Source of the DNA: DATJHM01 sp963777355
GTDB taxonomy: Bacteria > Chloroflexota > Ktedonobacteria > Ktedonobacterales > Ktedonobacteraceae
Assembly (NCBI GenBank): GCA_963777355.1
Contig: CAVZQK010000007.1
Coordinates: 48,286-112,285 of the forward strand
DNA length: 64,000 nucleotides
Direction: 5' to 3'
The notes under the pieces: generated by a model
What the model saw: the letters and a program-made list of their open reading frames with translations, nothing else
Databases searched by the model: none
Told to the model about the DNA's origin: nothing
Position numbers and translations under genes: made by a program
Shown here: piece by piece, positions 1-8,696 of the stretch
Position numbering within the stretch: position 1 is the first letter of the stretch
Layout of the letters: each line of letters starts with the position of its first letter

Positions 1-1086
1 AAAGTGGGTGGGCTGGATGCCGTTGCGATCAACTAAACTTGCTACCTCGACACAACCATCGGGCAAATTGTCGATCAAACCAGTATTGCGTACGTTTCCA
101 TAGATAACTGTCGGGCGATGAAGGACTATTCCCTCGATGATAGAAGAACCGTACTCGTGACTGCGATGATAAGGAATCTCACGTGTACCATTGAGCATTT
201 CGTGGATCTCTGTCTCGTTCTGTTCACGCCATGTAGGCCAGTTGTTCGCATAGAAGCCGGTGGCTCCCAGGTAACCATCCCGACAATACTGCTCAATCAG
301 CTCCGGACGTTTGCGGAAATAGGGAACATATTCCGAAAAATGGCCGCTACTCTCCGTAACGAAAGCCCCAAAATGCTTCATAAACTCAAAACGAACCGGG
401 TCAAGTTCGTAAACATCTTTGATTTGAGCACGCTCACGCAAACGCGGATACATATCTTTCCCGTTGTGACGCAAGGTTGTGAACCAACTATTATGGTTGA
501 TACCGGCACACTGCCACTCCAATTCTTCATAAGGCACTTGCAGATAGTCGGCCAGTTGCCTTGAGGTTCCCTGGATGCTGTGGCAGAGGCCGACTGTACG
601 CATCCTTGTTGCGGTCAGCGCAGCCATCGTCAAAATGGACATGGGATTGGTATAGTTAAGCACCCAGGCATGTGGGCAGAGCTCTTCAGCATCGGATAAG
701 ATATCCAGCCAGATAGGGCCGGTACGTAGCGCTTTGAAAATGCCACCAGGGCCAATAGTATCACCAATGCACTGATTGACTCCATATTTCAGAGGAATAT
801 CGAAGTCGTGACGCACATTGGCCAGGCCGGCTACTTCGATTGTATTAATCAGGAAATCGGTGCCAGCCAGTATATCACGACGCTCGATTGAAGACTCTAC
901 CTTCCATTTCTTCCCACTCTGAGCAATCAGGCGCTCGGCCAATTGGTGAGCAAGTTCCAGACGCTGCCTATCGATATCAACCAGAGCGATAGAACCTTCC
1001 TCCAACCCCTCAATATGAAGAATGTCAGTAATAAGCTGGCGTGCAAATACGGTGCTCCCAGCCCCCATAAAGGTCACTTTCGTCAT
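1..1086 (-). CDS. GH4 family alpha-glycosidase (MelA/AglA-like), partial
   Basis: NAD- and Mn-dependent glycosidase of family GH4, probably an alpha-galactosidase or alpha-glucosidase that hydrolyses the sugar imported by the neighbouring ABC transporter in the cytoplasm. The first 362 residues are visible; the C-terminus lies beyond base 1. Seen: an N-terminal Rossmann start with MGAGS (residues 7-11), NYTNPMS (144-150), GLCHS (166-170, the metal-binding Cys of GH4) and INHN (196-199, metal-binding His). The ATG at 1086 follows an AAGGAG box about 10 bases upstream. It is the last visible gene of the operon that starts at 4624. Family placement is firm; the exact sugar is not determinable from sequence. 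Confidence 0.9.
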   Translation of the reverse strand, partial: MTKVTFMGAGSTVFARQLITDILHIEGLEEGSIALVDIDRQRLELAHQLAERLIAQSGKKWKVESSIERRDILAGTDFLINTIEVAGLANVRHDFDIPLKYGVNQCIGDTIGPGGIFKALRTGPIWLDILSDAEELCPHAWVLNYTNPMSILTMAALTATRMRTVGLCHSIQGTSRQLADYLQVPYEELEWQCAGINHNSWFTTLRHNGKDMYPRLRERAQIKDVYELDPVRFEFMKHFGAFVTESSGHFSEYVPYFRKRPELIEQYCRDGYLGATGFYANNWPTWREQNETEIHEMLNGTREIPYHRSHEYGSSIIEGIVLHRPTVIYGNVRNTGLIDNLPDGCVEVASLVDRNGIQPTHF

Positions 1087-1180
1087 TGGGAATGTTACTC
1101 CTTGCTTCCTCTTAATGTGAATGCAGAACAAGGCACAGATAACTGGGCAGTACAATTCAAATAGTTCATGTTGAAAAAGG

Positions 1181-1204
1181 GGCAGGGGGTTTCATCCCCC
1201 TGCC
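1181..1204 (-). terminator. Intergenic GC-rich hairpin with T tract
   Basis: A perfect 9-bp inverted repeat (GGCAGGGGG / CCCCCTGCC, 6-base loop) lies between the end of the binding-protein gene and the GH4 gene. Read on the minus strand it is followed by a short run of T. It has the form of an intrinsic terminator but sits inside an operon, so it is probably a partial terminator or mRNA stabiliser that keeps binding-protein expression above that of GH4. Confidence 0.7.
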
Positions 1205-1256
1205 AGACTTCTTTCAGCGATAGGTTTTTTTTGGGAAAGGGAACCAGTCGAGCGTT

Positions 1257-2687
1257 TTAGCTCCCAGCGCTCGCTGCTTGCACTGCTTGATTTGCCTGCT
1301 GGACCGCCTGACTCGTTGCCTGAGGCACTGAGAGTTGTCCCAGATACATCTGGTTAAAGATATCAGTGATCTTGATGGACGCCTCGTTGTAACCAAAGGT
1401 GATCGGGAAGGTGATCGTCGAGCCCTGCGCCTCTGTGAGGAATGGGCTTACATCGATGCCTTTCTGCTTCCAGTAGTCCGAGAACGACTGGTCCTCGCTT
1501 TTTAACCCTGGCCAGATAAAGCCATTACTGCCCATAATATGTTCAGATGGTGCCGAGCCCAGCCACTTCTCCAATTCCCACGCTTCCTTCGCATGTGGAG
1601 TCTTGACATAGATCCCGTCGGTCAAACCATTGAATACGCTCATTACCCCTTTCGGGCCAGCTGGTAATTGTACAACCCCCCACGGAATTTTCGTCTGCTG
1701 GGCAAGTGAACTGAGCTCCCAGGAACCAAGAGAGACCATTCCTATCTTGCCCTGCTCAAATAGCTGTGAGGCGATACTTGTGTTAGGATTGGTCTCTGCC
1801 GCAGAGGGCGAGACATGATACTTATTGACGAGATCTACGAGATACTGCAGTGCTTGTACCGACTGTGGCTGATTGAACTGGAAGTTCTGACCAAATGACT
1901 TATCCAGGAATGAGCCACCATTCATGGAAATGAAGTTCCAATAGTTTTCCTGTGAGTTATTATCTGAAACATACCCGTACTGGCTAGTATGTTTCGCATC
2001 AAACCCTGCATCAGTAGGATGCTTACCATTCTGGTCTACCGTGAGCTTCTGCGCCGTTTGCAGGAAGGTACCACCATCCGTCGGATTCCAGGTCATGCTG
2101 GTAGGAGTTGGCAAGCCCGCTTTTTGGAACATATCCTTGTTATAAACTATAGCAATGGTATCCCAGTCCTTGGGCAATCCATACACCCCTCCCTTATAGG
2201 TCCACTCCTGGGTCAGTTGTGAGTAATATTGAGACATATCAACATTGTCTTGCTTGATCAGGGGTGCCAGATCCATGAGTTGTCCCTGCTGCACAAACTG
2301 TGGATAATACGCGAGGTGATTCCAAAATACATCTGGCGCATTGCCCGCAGCAAACTCTGTACCCAGCTTCTGCCAGTACTGCGCCCACGGCGTCTGTTCG
2401 ATGGTCACATGAATATTGGGATGCAGCTTCATAAACTGGGCAATCGACAGCTTGTAGCCAATCTCTTCATTCTGGTCCCACAGCGCATAGGTGAGATTCA
2501 CCACACCGTTACTGCTACTAGACGAACCTGTGCCACTACTCCCCCCGCATCCTGCAAGGATCATCACGACGAGCAAGCACATTGCAAACAATGCACCAGG
2601 TCGTACATGAAAGGGGCGTTGACAATCCGCACTCCCACGTCCCTGACTCAGGGTATCGTGATGTCCATACGTGTTGCTGACTTGCAT
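1257..2687 (-). CDS. Sugar ABC transporter substrate-binding lipoprotein
   Basis: Extracytoplasmic solute-binding protein (family 1, MalE/UgpB-like) of a CUT1 carbohydrate importer. The 476-residue product has a basic N-terminus, a hydrophobic segment and a lipobox LAGC with the acylated Cys at residue 47, then a Gly/Ser linker and the binding domain. The ATG at 2687 is directly preceded by an AGGAGGAG ribosome-binding site. It lies between the permease gene at 2742 and the GH4 gene at 1086 on the same strand. Seen: signal and length fit. Inferred: the ligand is the oligosaccharide or alpha-galactoside cut by GH4. Confidence 0.93.
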   Translation of the reverse strand: MQVSNTYGHHDTLSQGRGSADCQRPFHVRPGALFAMCLLVVMILAGCGGSSGTGSSSSSNGVVNLTYALWDQNEEIGYKLSIAQFMKLHPNIHVTIEQTPWAQYWQKLGTEFAAGNAPDVFWNHLAYYPQFVQQGQLMDLAPLIKQDNVDMSQYYSQLTQEWTYKGGVYGLPKDWDTIAIVYNKDMFQKAGLPTPTSMTWNPTDGGTFLQTAQKLTVDQNGKHPTDAGFDAKHTSQYGYVSDNNSQENYWNFISMNGGSFLDKSFGQNFQFNQPQSVQALQYLVDLVNKYHVSPSAAETNPNTSIASQLFEQGKIGMVSLGSWELSSLAQQTKIPWGVVQLPAGPKGVMSVFNGLTDGIYVKTPHAKEAWELEKWLGSAPSEHIMGSNGFIWPGLKSEDQSFSDYWKQKGIDVSPFLTEAQGSTITFPITFGYNEASIKITDIFNQMYLGQLSVPQATSQAVQQANQAVQAASAGS

Positions 2688-2741
2688 AGTTACTCCTCCT
2701 CATAGAGAAAAACGTTTGCCGGTACATCCGGCGTAATCACG

Positions 2742-3638
2742 CTATTTGAATCCGCTCAGATGGATTGAGCGAACGATGTGTTTCTGGAACAAGAAGAATA
2801 GGAGTAAGAGTGGCCCAAGTGCCACGAAGGTGGCTGCCATCATCAGATTCCACTGGGTACCAAAATTTGATTGGAACGCTGCGATTCCTGCCGTGAGCAG
2901 ACGCATATCCTCAGTATCGGTAATTATGAGAGGCCAGAGGAAGTTGTTCCACGCCCCTACGAACGTGATAATTGACATCGTCGCCAAAATCGGTCGACTC
3001 AACGGTAAGATCACCTGGAACAAGATCTGCCATGTCCCAGCACCGTCCATACGTGCAGCATTCTCCATATCCTTAGGAATGGTAAGGAAGAACTGCCTCA
3101 TCAGAAAAATACCAAAGGGCGTTCCCAGCACAAACGGGAGAACCAGGCCAGGCCAGGTATTGATCAGGTCGAATGTGCGCAACAGAATGAAGAGCGGAAT
3201 CAGCGTCACAATTTGTGGCACCATCAATGTTGATAAATACAGCCAGAAGATCTGGTTGCGTCCCGGAAACTCCATCCGGGCGAATGCGTAGGCAGCCAGG
3301 GTGCTGAAAATGAGCTGACCAAGTGTGAGAATAACGGCAAAAACTACCGTGTGCCAGACATACGTAAGGAAATTGTACTTCACTACTACATCAATGTAGT
3401 TCTGGAAGGTCAGAGGTTGCGGTAAGGACCACACCGGTGAAGACGAGAAAACCTGATCAGGCCGCTTTAATGATGTCACCAGCGCAAGAAAATACGGAAA
3501 GAGTGAGACGATCACCCCAAGCACCAGGATAATATAAGCAATCACATAGCCAGGTATTCGACGCAAGAAGCGCATTCTCGCTTGCTTCTTTACCGTGACT
3601 ATCCTGCTTGACACGAATTCAGTACTCACTGAAGTCAT
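2742..3638 (-). CDS. Sugar ABC transporter permease, MalG-type
   Basis: Inner-membrane permease of the CUT1 importer, 298 residues with about six membrane segments; the N-terminus is cytoplasmic. The conserved EAA loop, which docks on the ATPase, is visible about 190 residues in (ENAARMDGAG followed by LPLSRP). It pairs with the MalF-type permease 32 bases upstream. No ATP-binding protein is encoded in this operon, so, as is common for CUT1 systems, a shared MsmK/UgpC-type ATPase elsewhere must energise it (known of the family, not seen here). Confidence 0.93.
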   Translation of the reverse strand: MTSVSTEFVSSRIVTVKKQARMRFLRRIPGYVIAYIILVLGVIVSLFPYFLALVTSLKRPDQVFSSSPVWSLPQPLTFQNYIDVVVKYNFLTYVWHTVVFAVILTLGQLIFSTLAAYAFARMEFPGRNQIFWLYLSTLMVPQIVTLIPLFILLRTFDLINTWPGLVLPFVLGTPFGIFLMRQFFLTIPKDMENAARMDGAGTWQILFQVILPLSRPILATMSIITFVGAWNNFLWPLIITDTEDMRLLTAGIAAFQSNFGTQWNLMMAATFVALGPLLLLFFLFQKHIVRSIHLSGFK

Positions 3639-3670
3639 AATAGTTCCCTCCTTTTCTCAGGTGTTCATGG

Positions 3671-4624
3671 CTAGCTCAGATCATAGGTAGTACGTTTACG
3701 GAAGAACAGTACCTGACCTAATGTGATAACCAGCAGAATCACGAACAAAACCATCGAGAGTGCCGACGCATAGCCGGCATGAAAGAACTCAAAAGCCTGG
3801 CGCTCAATATTGAAGTTGATCACACTGGTGGCCTCGCCCGGACCTCCCTTGGTCATCACATACACTGTGTCGAAGACCTGTGCGGACCCGATGACATCAG
3901 TCACGAGCACGAAGAACATAGTTGGGCTCAACAGAGGTAGTGTAATGGCAAAGAACGTCTGAAAGGGGCTAGCCCCGTCAAGGGATGCCGCCTCATAGAA
4001 ATCTGGGGGAATACTCTGGAGACCGGCGAGAAAGAACAACATGTTATAGCCCGTGTACTGCCAGATGTTGACTGCTGCTATAGCGGGCAGCGCCCATACC
4101 GTCGAGGATACCCAGGCTGGACCCGTGATATGGAAGAGGTTCAGGAAGGTATTGAGTGAGCCATACTGCGGATCGAAAATCCAGTTCCACACAATACCCA
4201 TAGCAGCAGCTGTCGCCATCCAGGGCACGACAAAGAGTGTACGAAAAATACCTCTACCCGGAATCTTCTGGTTGAGCAACATCGCAAGTAGCAACGCAAA
4301 GACCGTCTGCATTGGGATATTGAGCAGGATGTAATAGAAAGTTACAAATAACGAATGCCAAAAAGACGAACTGCTAAACAACTTGCTGTAGTTTTTCAAC
4401 CCGATAAAGGTTGGCTGACCGAGCAAGCCCCAGTTGAAGAAACTGAGAATAGCAACCGCAATGATGGGCAAAAGCGAAAAGGCCAGCAAACCCAGAAAGC
4501 TGGGCAACAGGAACGCATACGCCTGGATAGTAAGTTTCAAGTTGGGTCGAAGCAGACGGCGCTCCTTCACACTGTTTAGAGGACTCTGGTCTAAGTCGGT
4601 GACATCTTGTCTGAGTCCTTGCAT
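3671..4624 (-). CDS. Sugar ABC transporter permease, MalF-type
   Basis: First gene of the sugar operon; 317 residues, six predicted membrane segments and the EAA motif YEAASLDGAS about 210 residues in. The length fits the short MalF-like permeases of Gram-positive-type CUT1 systems. It forms the heterodimeric pore with the MalG-type protein at 2742-3638. The gene is read from the divergent control region 4625-5055, which contains a palindromic site expected to be bound by the LacI protein encoded at 5056. Confidence 0.93.
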   Translation of the reverse strand: MQGLRQDVTDLDQSPLNSVKERRLLRPNLKLTIQAYAFLLPSFLGLLAFSLLPIIAVAILSFFNWGLLGQPTFIGLKNYSKLFSSSSFWHSLFVTFYYILLNIPMQTVFALLLAMLLNQKIPGRGIFRTLFVVPWMATAAAMGIVWNWIFDPQYGSLNTFLNLFHITGPAWVSSTVWALPAIAAVNIWQYTGYNMLFFLAGLQSIPPDFYEAASLDGASPFQTFFAITLPLLSPTMFFVLVTDVIGSAQVFDTVYVMTKGGPGEATSVINFNIERQAFEFFHAGYASALSMVLFVILLVITLGQVLFFRKRTTYDLS

Positions 4625-4746
4625 ATACTTGTATCCCTTTAATTCAAGTGGACATTTATGATGAAAAATACCTACAAGTACATTCTCTGAAAACCAGGAA
4701 AAGCTTCTTGTTTCCGTTCACCTCTCTTTCTTCTATTGCTTACGGA

Positions 4747-4762
4747 ATGTACGCGCGTACAT
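4747..4762. promoter_or_regulatory. Probable LacI-family operator, 16-bp perfect palindrome
   Basis: ATGTACGCGCGTACAT is perfectly self-complementary with a central CG, as in LacI/GalR-family operators. It lies just downstream of the -10 of the sugar-operon promoter, where a bound repressor would block transcription. A second copy of the core (ACGCGCGTAC) lies at 4966-4975, directly upstream of the lacI promoter. Confidence 0.75.
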
Positions 4763-4774
4763 CCTGTGAAAGAG

Positions 4775-4804
4775 AGCGTACCATCCTTTCTACTTATTTG
4801 TCAA
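4775..4804 (-). promoter_or_regulatory. Sigma-70-type promoter of sugar ABC operon
   Basis: On the minus strand TTGACA (4799-4804) is followed after 18 bases by TACGCT (4775-4780). The -35 is consensus and the -10 is weak, as expected for a regulated promoter. The transcript would start near 4765, inside the 16-bp palindrome. Confidence 0.55.
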
Positions 4805-4877
4805 GGGTATACTATGAGCATATCAGGGCTTATGTATGCTCATAGTATTGCCCATGTCGCTCCACAAGCGAATCCTT

Positions 4878-4934
4878 TGTGAAATAGTGGTGTTTTTACG
4901 AGTTTCCAGTCCGGAAAAACACCACTATTTCACA
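4878..4934. repeat. Perfect 20-bp inverted repeat
   Basis: Arms 4878-4897 and 4915-4934 are exact reverse complements and are separated by 17 bases. It lies in the lacI/sugar-operon spacer upstream of both promoters. It has no T tract in a position to terminate either gene. It could be a cruciform element, a palindromic mobile repeat or a binding site for a second regulator. Confidence 0.7.
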
Positions 4935-4965
4935 TCGTGAATGTTGAGGGTGCGAGGAGAAATGA

Positions 4966-5006
4966 ACGCGCGTACACTTGACGATACGCTCTATTGGTGT
5001 GATACT
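4966..5006 (+). promoter_or_regulatory. lacI promoter with upstream operator core
   Basis: TTGACG (4978-4983), 17 bases, GATACT (5001-5006) form a good vegetative promoter. The core ACGCGCGTAC (4966-4975), shared with the operator at 4747-4762, abuts the -35, which suggests the repressor controls its own gene. Confidence 0.65.
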
Positions 5007-5032
5007 GTAAGCATGTTTATGAACATGCTTAC
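5007..5032 (+). promoter_or_regulatory. 11-bp inverted repeat at lacI transcription start
   Basis: GTAAGCATGTT and AACATGCTTAC are exact complements around a 4-base loop, directly after the -10 of the lacI promoter. It could be a second operator or a 5' mRNA hairpin that limits translation of lacI. Either would be autoregulatory. Confidence 0.55.
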
Positions 5033-5055
5033 AATTCTAGGTGAGGAGAACTTCT

Positions 5056-6093
5056 ATGGCTACGAGTGAGGAAGTCGCTCGATTAGCTGGCGTTTCTCGT
5101 GCAACGGTTTCTCGTGCACTCAACGGATCAGCACGTGTAAGTCCTGAAGCAAAAGCACGTGTGAATGCCGCAATCACCACACTTGGCTATGAACCCGATG
5201 TGATTGCTCAAAGTTTGGCTCGGCAGCGTTCTCGTGTGATTGCGGTGAGCATCTTTCCTGATGACAACAATTTGCCTCTTTTACATCTTGGGCAAACGGC
5301 ACAATACTTCTATCTGAGTGTGCTGGAAAACATTGAGCATGAAGCTCTTTTATTGGGCTACGATATATTTTTGTCCTCCCAACCATACGGCAATTCTCCA
5401 CACAAGTACATAAAGAGTTTGCAAACCCGGCGTGTTGCCGGGTGCATCATGCTTCATGCCTCAGATTCACGCGTACAAGCCCTGGCTCGTTCTACCATTC
5501 CCACGGTGCTCATCGATAGGATGGATCAAGGAAGCCATGTCAGCTACATTAAATCGGATCATATAGATGCTGCTCGTCAAGCAGTTGAACACTTACTTTC
5601 TCTCGGACACAGGAAAATAGCCTTACTGACGGGGCGAACTAGCGATCTTGCTGGTCTAGAGCGTTTATTAGGGTGCCAACAGGCCTTAGCATACGCAGGT
5701 ATCATCCCGGACCCAGACCTGATACGCCAATCAGGCTGGAATATTGAAGAGGCTTATGAGGCAGCTAAAATCTTATTAGCCGAGCGGCGCGATTTTACCG
5801 CCATTGTTGGCGGAAGCGATCTCATGGCTATCGGTATTCTGCGTGCACTTACGGAATGTGGTCTGCGTGTCCCAGATGATATTTCTCTCATCGGTTTTGA
5901 TGATGTTGATTTCTGCCAGTATATCACGCCACCACTTACGACCGTGCGGCAGGACCATGTGGCGATGGGACGAGGGGCCGTACAACAGCTCATTGCGATG
6001 ATAGAAGGTTCAGGAAAAGCATCTCCACTAATTCTTCCGACTCAGCTCATTGTGCGCAAATCAACAGGACCTGTTCGTTTCAGCGAGGTGTGA
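5056..6093 (+). CDS. LacI-family transcriptional regulator
   Basis: 345-residue repressor of the LacI/GalR family. The N-terminal helix-turn-helix and hinge are clear (EEVARLAGVSRATVSRALNG, then the hinge region near residue 55), followed by a periplasmic-binding-protein-like effector domain. The ATG at 5056 is preferred over the in-frame GTG at 5041 because AGGAGA sits 6 bases before it and the helix-turn-helix then starts at the usual distance. It is divergent from the sugar ABC/GH4 operon and very probably represses it until an inducing sugar is present. Confidence 0.93.
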   Translation: MATSEEVARLAGVSRATVSRALNGSARVSPEAKARVNAAITTLGYEPDVIAQSLARQRSRVIAVSIFPDDNNLPLLHLGQTAQYFYLSVLENIEHEALLLGYDIFLSSQPYGNSPHKYIKSLQTRRVAGCIMLHASDSRVQALARSTIPTVLIDRMDQGSHVSYIKSDHIDAARQAVEHLLSLGHRKIALLTGRTSDLAGLERLLGCQQALAYAGIIPDPDLIRQSGWNIEEAYEAAKILLAERRDFTAIVGGSDLMAIGILRALTECGLRVPDDISLIGFDDVDFCQYITPPLTTVRQDHVAMGRGAVQQLIAMIEGSGKASPLILPTQLIVRKSTGPVRFSEV

Positions 6094-7139
6094 AGCGCCA
6101 TCTCTCTTCTTATTTATCTGCTTAACCACACCTGGCCCCTCATAAATAAAGCCTGTATACAACTGAATAAGACTGGCCCCGGCATCGAAAAACCTCTTCG
6201 CATCATCAACTCCAAATATCCCCCCAACACCAACCACCGGAATGTTCCCATCCAACCTTTTACATAGCGAACGTACAATCTCAACCGCATTTCTATGGAG
6301 TGGCCGACCACTCAGTCCACCCGCTTCTGCTGTCTCTCTCCGCAATCCCTCCCGCGAAAGCGTCGTATTCGTGGCAATAATTCCACACACCCCACGATTT
6401 CAGGCACACCTCAACCACATCATCCCTCTGGCTCTCCGTCAGATCCGGCGATATTTTCACCAGCACCGATTTTGCCTTCCCACTCCCGTTCTCCCTGGCA
6501 ATCCGTTCCGTCTCCTGCACAATCCCCTGAAGTAGCCGATCCAACGGATCTTTCTCCTGAAGCTGGCGCAACCCCGGTGTATTCGGTGAACTCACATTGA
6601 CCGTAAAGAAATCTGCAAAATCATAGAGCTTCCGCAGCGAATAGAGATAATCTTCCAACGCCTCTTCCTGTGGCGTTACCTTCGATTTCCCAATACTCCA
6701 GCCCACCGGCACCTTCGCCCTGGGTAGCTTTCTCAACCTCTCACAAATTGCGTCTGCTCCATCATTCGGAAATCCCATCCGATTAATCATCGCCTTATCT
6801 TCAGCAAAACGAAATATTCGTGGCCTGCTCATTTCCCGGTTGCCTATAGCGTGTCACTGTCCCCGCCTCAATAAATCCAAACCCCAGCGCCGCCAGAGCA
6901 GGCAGCGCCAGACCATTCTTATCAAATCCCCCCGCCAGCCCAACCGGATTAGGGAAATGTACCCCAAATATCTCTCGTTCCAACGCCGCTGACTTATACG
7001 TACTAGCCACCTCAATAATCTTCAGCAGCGCCGGAGAACGCGAAGCAAGCGCGAGTTGATTCATGATCAGGTGATGTGCAATCTCAGGATCGTGAGCAGA
7101 GGCGCGAAATAGTACTGGGCGAATCGCTTTAAATAACAT
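6072..7139 (-). pseudogene. pyrD: Dihydroorotate dehydrogenase (quinone type), two frameshifts
   Basis: Class 2 PyrD oxidises dihydroorotate to orotate at the membrane in pyrimidine synthesis. The protein can be followed in three frames: residues 1-110 (AGGFDKNG FMN-binding segment), a middle part (NRMGF, NVSSPNTPGLR, KISPDL) and a C-terminal part (ATNTTLSREGL, GGIFGVDDAKRF). The breaks fall at a T3C3 run (6832-6837) and a C4 run (6390-6393), each explained by one extra base. All family motifs are otherwise intact, so either sequencing error or very recent decay is likely. It is divergent from pyrC. The last codons before the stop are uncertain because the frame runs into the end of lacI. Confidence 0.85.
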
Positions 7140-7351
7140 ATCTATCTAACTTCCAAACTTGAACAATATCAGAAACATACCATCCGCATGCGCGTTTGTG
7201 TTCCTCATAGTTTTTATGGCTTCGTATTGTTGTGTGGGAGGCTGCCTCTCATAAGTAAATTGGTCAGCAAAAGCTCCCAGGTGCTACACTGAAGCAAACA
7301 ACTCACGCTACGCCTTGAAGCTATTTCAACACAAAGGTGGTATCTCATCCT

Positions 7352-8650
7352 ATGTTAATTCGTAATGGTCTCGTTGTAAATAAAAATGGCCCGGCTCGTC
7401 TGGATATCCGCACGCGCAACGAACTCCTGGTCGAACTCGCTGCAAATTTAACCCCTGAACAGGGAGAACAGGTAATCGACGCTACCAATCTGCTTGTCCT
7501 TCCCGGCTGCATCGACTCTCATGTCCACTTCCGCGAACCAGGCGACACCCACAAAGAGGACTTTCTGAGTGGCACCCGTGCCGCTCTCGCCGGCGGCGTC
7601 ACTACCATCCTCGATATGCCCAACACTCATCCCACGACCGACAACCTCGCCCATCTTGCCGAAAAGGCCGCCCTCGCCTCAACCAAAGCCGTCATCGATT
7701 ACGGTTTCTACCTGGGAGCTACTGATACTAACATCGTAGAAGCCGCTTCACTTGCCCACGAGGTTGCCGCCCTCAAGCTCTACATGGGTTCCTCTACTGG
7801 CTCCCTGCTCGTCACAGATTTCTCCCCTCTCTACAACCACTTCTCCTCTTTTCCTCTCCACAAACCCCTCGTTGTCCATGCAGAAGATGAGCAGTCCCTC
7901 AAATATTTTGGCGCTCTCGGTCTGCACGATCACAACCAATCTCGTCCACCCATCAGTGCTCAGATCGCCCTTAGTCGCGCTCTGGCAATCGCCGAGAAGA
8001 CAGGCCGAACATTGCATATCGCCCACACCACCACACAAAGAGAGCTTGAACTGATCCAGGAGGCCCGTCTGAAGGGTGTCCATGTCACCTGTGAAGTGAC
8101 CCCTCTCCATCTCTTCTTAAATGAAGACGATCAGCACCGTCTGGGAAACTTCGGTAAGGTCAATCCACCTTTGCGTAGCAAGAGCGATCAAGAAGCCCTC
8201 TGGCGCTCTCTTGACGTCATTGATACCATCGGCACTGACCATGCCCCCCACACCAGGGAAGAGAAAAACCAGCCTTACGAGCAAGCTCCTTCAGGTATGC
8301 CCGGCGTGCAAACTATGCTCCCTCTCTTGCTAACCGCTGCCAGTCAGGGCCGCATCACCCTTGAAAGTATCGTCAAGCACTGCGTCACCAATCCCATTCA
8401 GATCTTCGGCCTGAAAAACAAGGGAGCCCTTGAAATAGGCAAAGATGCCGATATCGTCCTCATCAACCAGCAGCAAGAATACGAGATTACCGACGCACAG
8501 ATCCTCTCAAAATGCGGCTGGACCCCCTTCGCAGGCACAAAAGTCAAAGGCAAGGTCGAACAGGTGCTTCTACGTGGCACCCTTGTCTATGCACAAGACA
8601 CCTGTCTCGCTCGCCCCGGTAGCGGCAAACCGGTCCAATACGAAAGATAA
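7352..8650 (+). CDS. pyrC: Dihydroorotase
   Basis: Zinc amidohydrolase (class I, PyrC/allantoinase type) that cyclises carbamoyl-aspartate to dihydroorotate. 432 residues. Seen: DSHVHFREPG with the metal-binding HxH, LKLYMGSSTG with the carboxylated Lys, a His at VVHAEDE and another at IAHTTT, and TDHAPHT with the catalytic Asp. The ATG at 7352 is chosen over the in-frame GTG at 7337 because of the AAAGGTGG box upstream and because MLIRNG matches usual starts. It is divergent from pyrD, so two pyrimidine genes share one control region (7140-7351). Confidence 0.95.
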   Translation: MLIRNGLVVNKNGPARLDIRTRNELLVELAANLTPEQGEQVIDATNLLVLPGCIDSHVHFREPGDTHKEDFLSGTRAALAGGVTTILDMPNTHPTTDNLAHLAEKAALASTKAVIDYGFYLGATDTNIVEAASLAHEVAALKLYMGSSTGSLLVTDFSPLYNHFSSFPLHKPLVVHAEDEQSLKYFGALGLHDHNQSRPPISAQIALSRALAIAEKTGRTLHIAHTTTQRELELIQEARLKGVHVTCEVTPLHLFLNEDDQHRLGNFGKVNPPLRSKSDQEALWRSLDVIDTIGTDHAPHTREEKNQPYEQAPSGMPGVQTMLPLLLTAASQGRITLESIVKHCVTNPIQIFGLKNKGALEIGKDADIVLINQQQEYEITDAQILSKCGWTPFAGTKVKGKVEQVLLRGTLVYAQDTCLARPGSGKPVQYER

Positions 8651-8665
8651 AGTGTTTTTCTCTAC

Positions 8666-8687
8666 GGGCGGTAATAGACTACCGCCC
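8666..8687. terminator. Bidirectional hairpin between pyrC and LLM gene
   Basis: GGGCGGTA and TACCGCCC pair around a 6-base loop between two convergent genes, with a T-rich stretch on the left side. It probably terminates both transcripts. Confidence 0.65.
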
Positions 8688-8696
8688 ACTTATCTC

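Larger units (their letters stand above)
4625..5055. promoter_or_regulatory. Divergent control region between sugar operon and lacI
   Basis: A 431-base gene-free stretch. It holds a minus-strand promoter for the sugar operon, a plus-strand promoter for the LacI gene, two copies of a core ACGCGCGTAC (4751-4760 and 4966-4975), a 20-bp inverted repeat (4878-4934) and an 11-bp inverted repeat at 5007-5032. These are listed separately. The arrangement is that of a locally autoregulated LacI-family repressor controlling a divergent sugar operon. Confidence 0.8.
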
